From Planctomycetaceae bacterium (GTDB lineage: Bacteria > Planctomycetota > Planctomycetia > Pirellulales > Thermoguttaceae): 13,236 nucleotides of DNA. Of this stretch, positions 13,061 through 13,236 are shown one piece after another. Below the pieces are notes generated by a model. It worked only from the letters and a program-made list of their open reading frames with translations, did no database searches and was not told the origin of the DNA. Each line of letters begins with the position of its first letter. Position 1 is the first letter of the stretch. The translations under genes and the position numbers were made by a program. The stretch spans positions 1 to 13,236 of the forward strand of contig JAITST010000046.1 of the NCBI GenBank assembly GCA_031287585.1, written 5' to 3'.

Positions 13061-13220
13061 GTCCCGATAGGGATGATATGTCGGTAGAAAATATGCTAAC
13101 AAGAATACAAGTCCCGTAGGGATGAAATGTCGGTTAAACGGTCGTCACCGACATATCGTCCCTACGGGACTGAATTTTTTTACCATTCGTTTTCTACCGA
13201 TATTCCGTCCCTAACGGGAC
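13061..13220. repeat. Four GTCCC-GTAGGGA palindromic repeats in nested inverted pairs
   Basis: Two forward copies (13061-13090 and 13111-13134) and two reverse copies (13147-13170 and 13191-13220) share the consensus GTCCCGTAGGGAYGAWATGT then CGGT. Each begins with its own small palindrome GTCCC-G(A/T)-AGGGAY. Copies 2 and 3 can pair as an inner stem, and copies 1 and 4 (both extended by TAGAAA) as an outer stem, so the block can form a large nested hairpin or cruciform. Spacers are of unequal length and orientation flips, so it is not a CRISPR array. The core CCCGTAGGG also occurs in repeat copies A and B. Confidence 0.8.
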
Positions 13221-13236
13221 TATGATTAGCCGTCTT

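Noticed and set aside
13061..13220. CRISPR array at the right end
   Set aside because: Only four copies, with inverted orientation, unequal spacers and internal palindromes, and no cas genes.

Overview
The window looks like a chromosomal segment of a moderate-GC, Gram-negative bacterium. The gene set fits Planctomycetota best: an autotransporter-type protein with a Cys-Pro-rich linker, an HpnN-like RND/MMPL exporter, an orphan sigma54-dependent response regulator, and a primary-type sigma factor with an acidic N-terminus. This assignment is an inference from gene content and style; no rRNA or other marker is present.

Layout: (1) 1-2327, the 3' part of an autotransporter-like gene (beta-solenoid repeats, six-Cys linker, C-terminal beta-barrel), closed by a clear intrinsic terminator at 2347-2376. 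(2) 2377-3055, an intergenic stretch with palindromic repeat copy A and a good sigma70-type promoter for argJ. (3) 3056-4246, argJ (arginine biosynthesis), convergent with a minus-strand two-TM coiled-coil protein (4234-4914); a palindrome sits at the junction. (4) 4915-5884, mostly non-coding, with one doubtful minus-strand ORF, repeat copy B (lacking the internal module of copy A) and a promoter for the next gene. (5) 5885-10383, a probable two-gene operon of a 986-aa RND/MMPL transporter and a 498-aa NtrC-family regulator, perhaps followed by a 34-aa CxxC microprotein (10386-10490). (6) 10491-11401, a T-rich stretch with several inverted repeats, a promoter plus terminator-like leader hairpin, a likely overlooked 83-aa membrane/secreted small protein (10750-11001), and the leader of the sigma factor gene. 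(7) 11402-12979, the sigma factor gene (rpoD/sigA-like), starting at TTG behind a strong Shine-Dalgarno. (8) 12980-13236, a hairpin and four copies of a GTCCC-GTAGGGA palindromic repeat arranged as two nested inverted pairs.

How the genes may work together: the transporter and the regulator form one unit, so the regulator may control envelope lipid or export functions under sigma54. The sigma factor is a separate unit with an elaborate leader. argJ is a housekeeping singleton. The most unusual signals are an intragenic codon gradient (T-ending codons near the start of genes, A-ending codons near the end), the modular palindromic repeat family, and the small-gene/attenuator-like arrangement upstream of the sigma factor gene.
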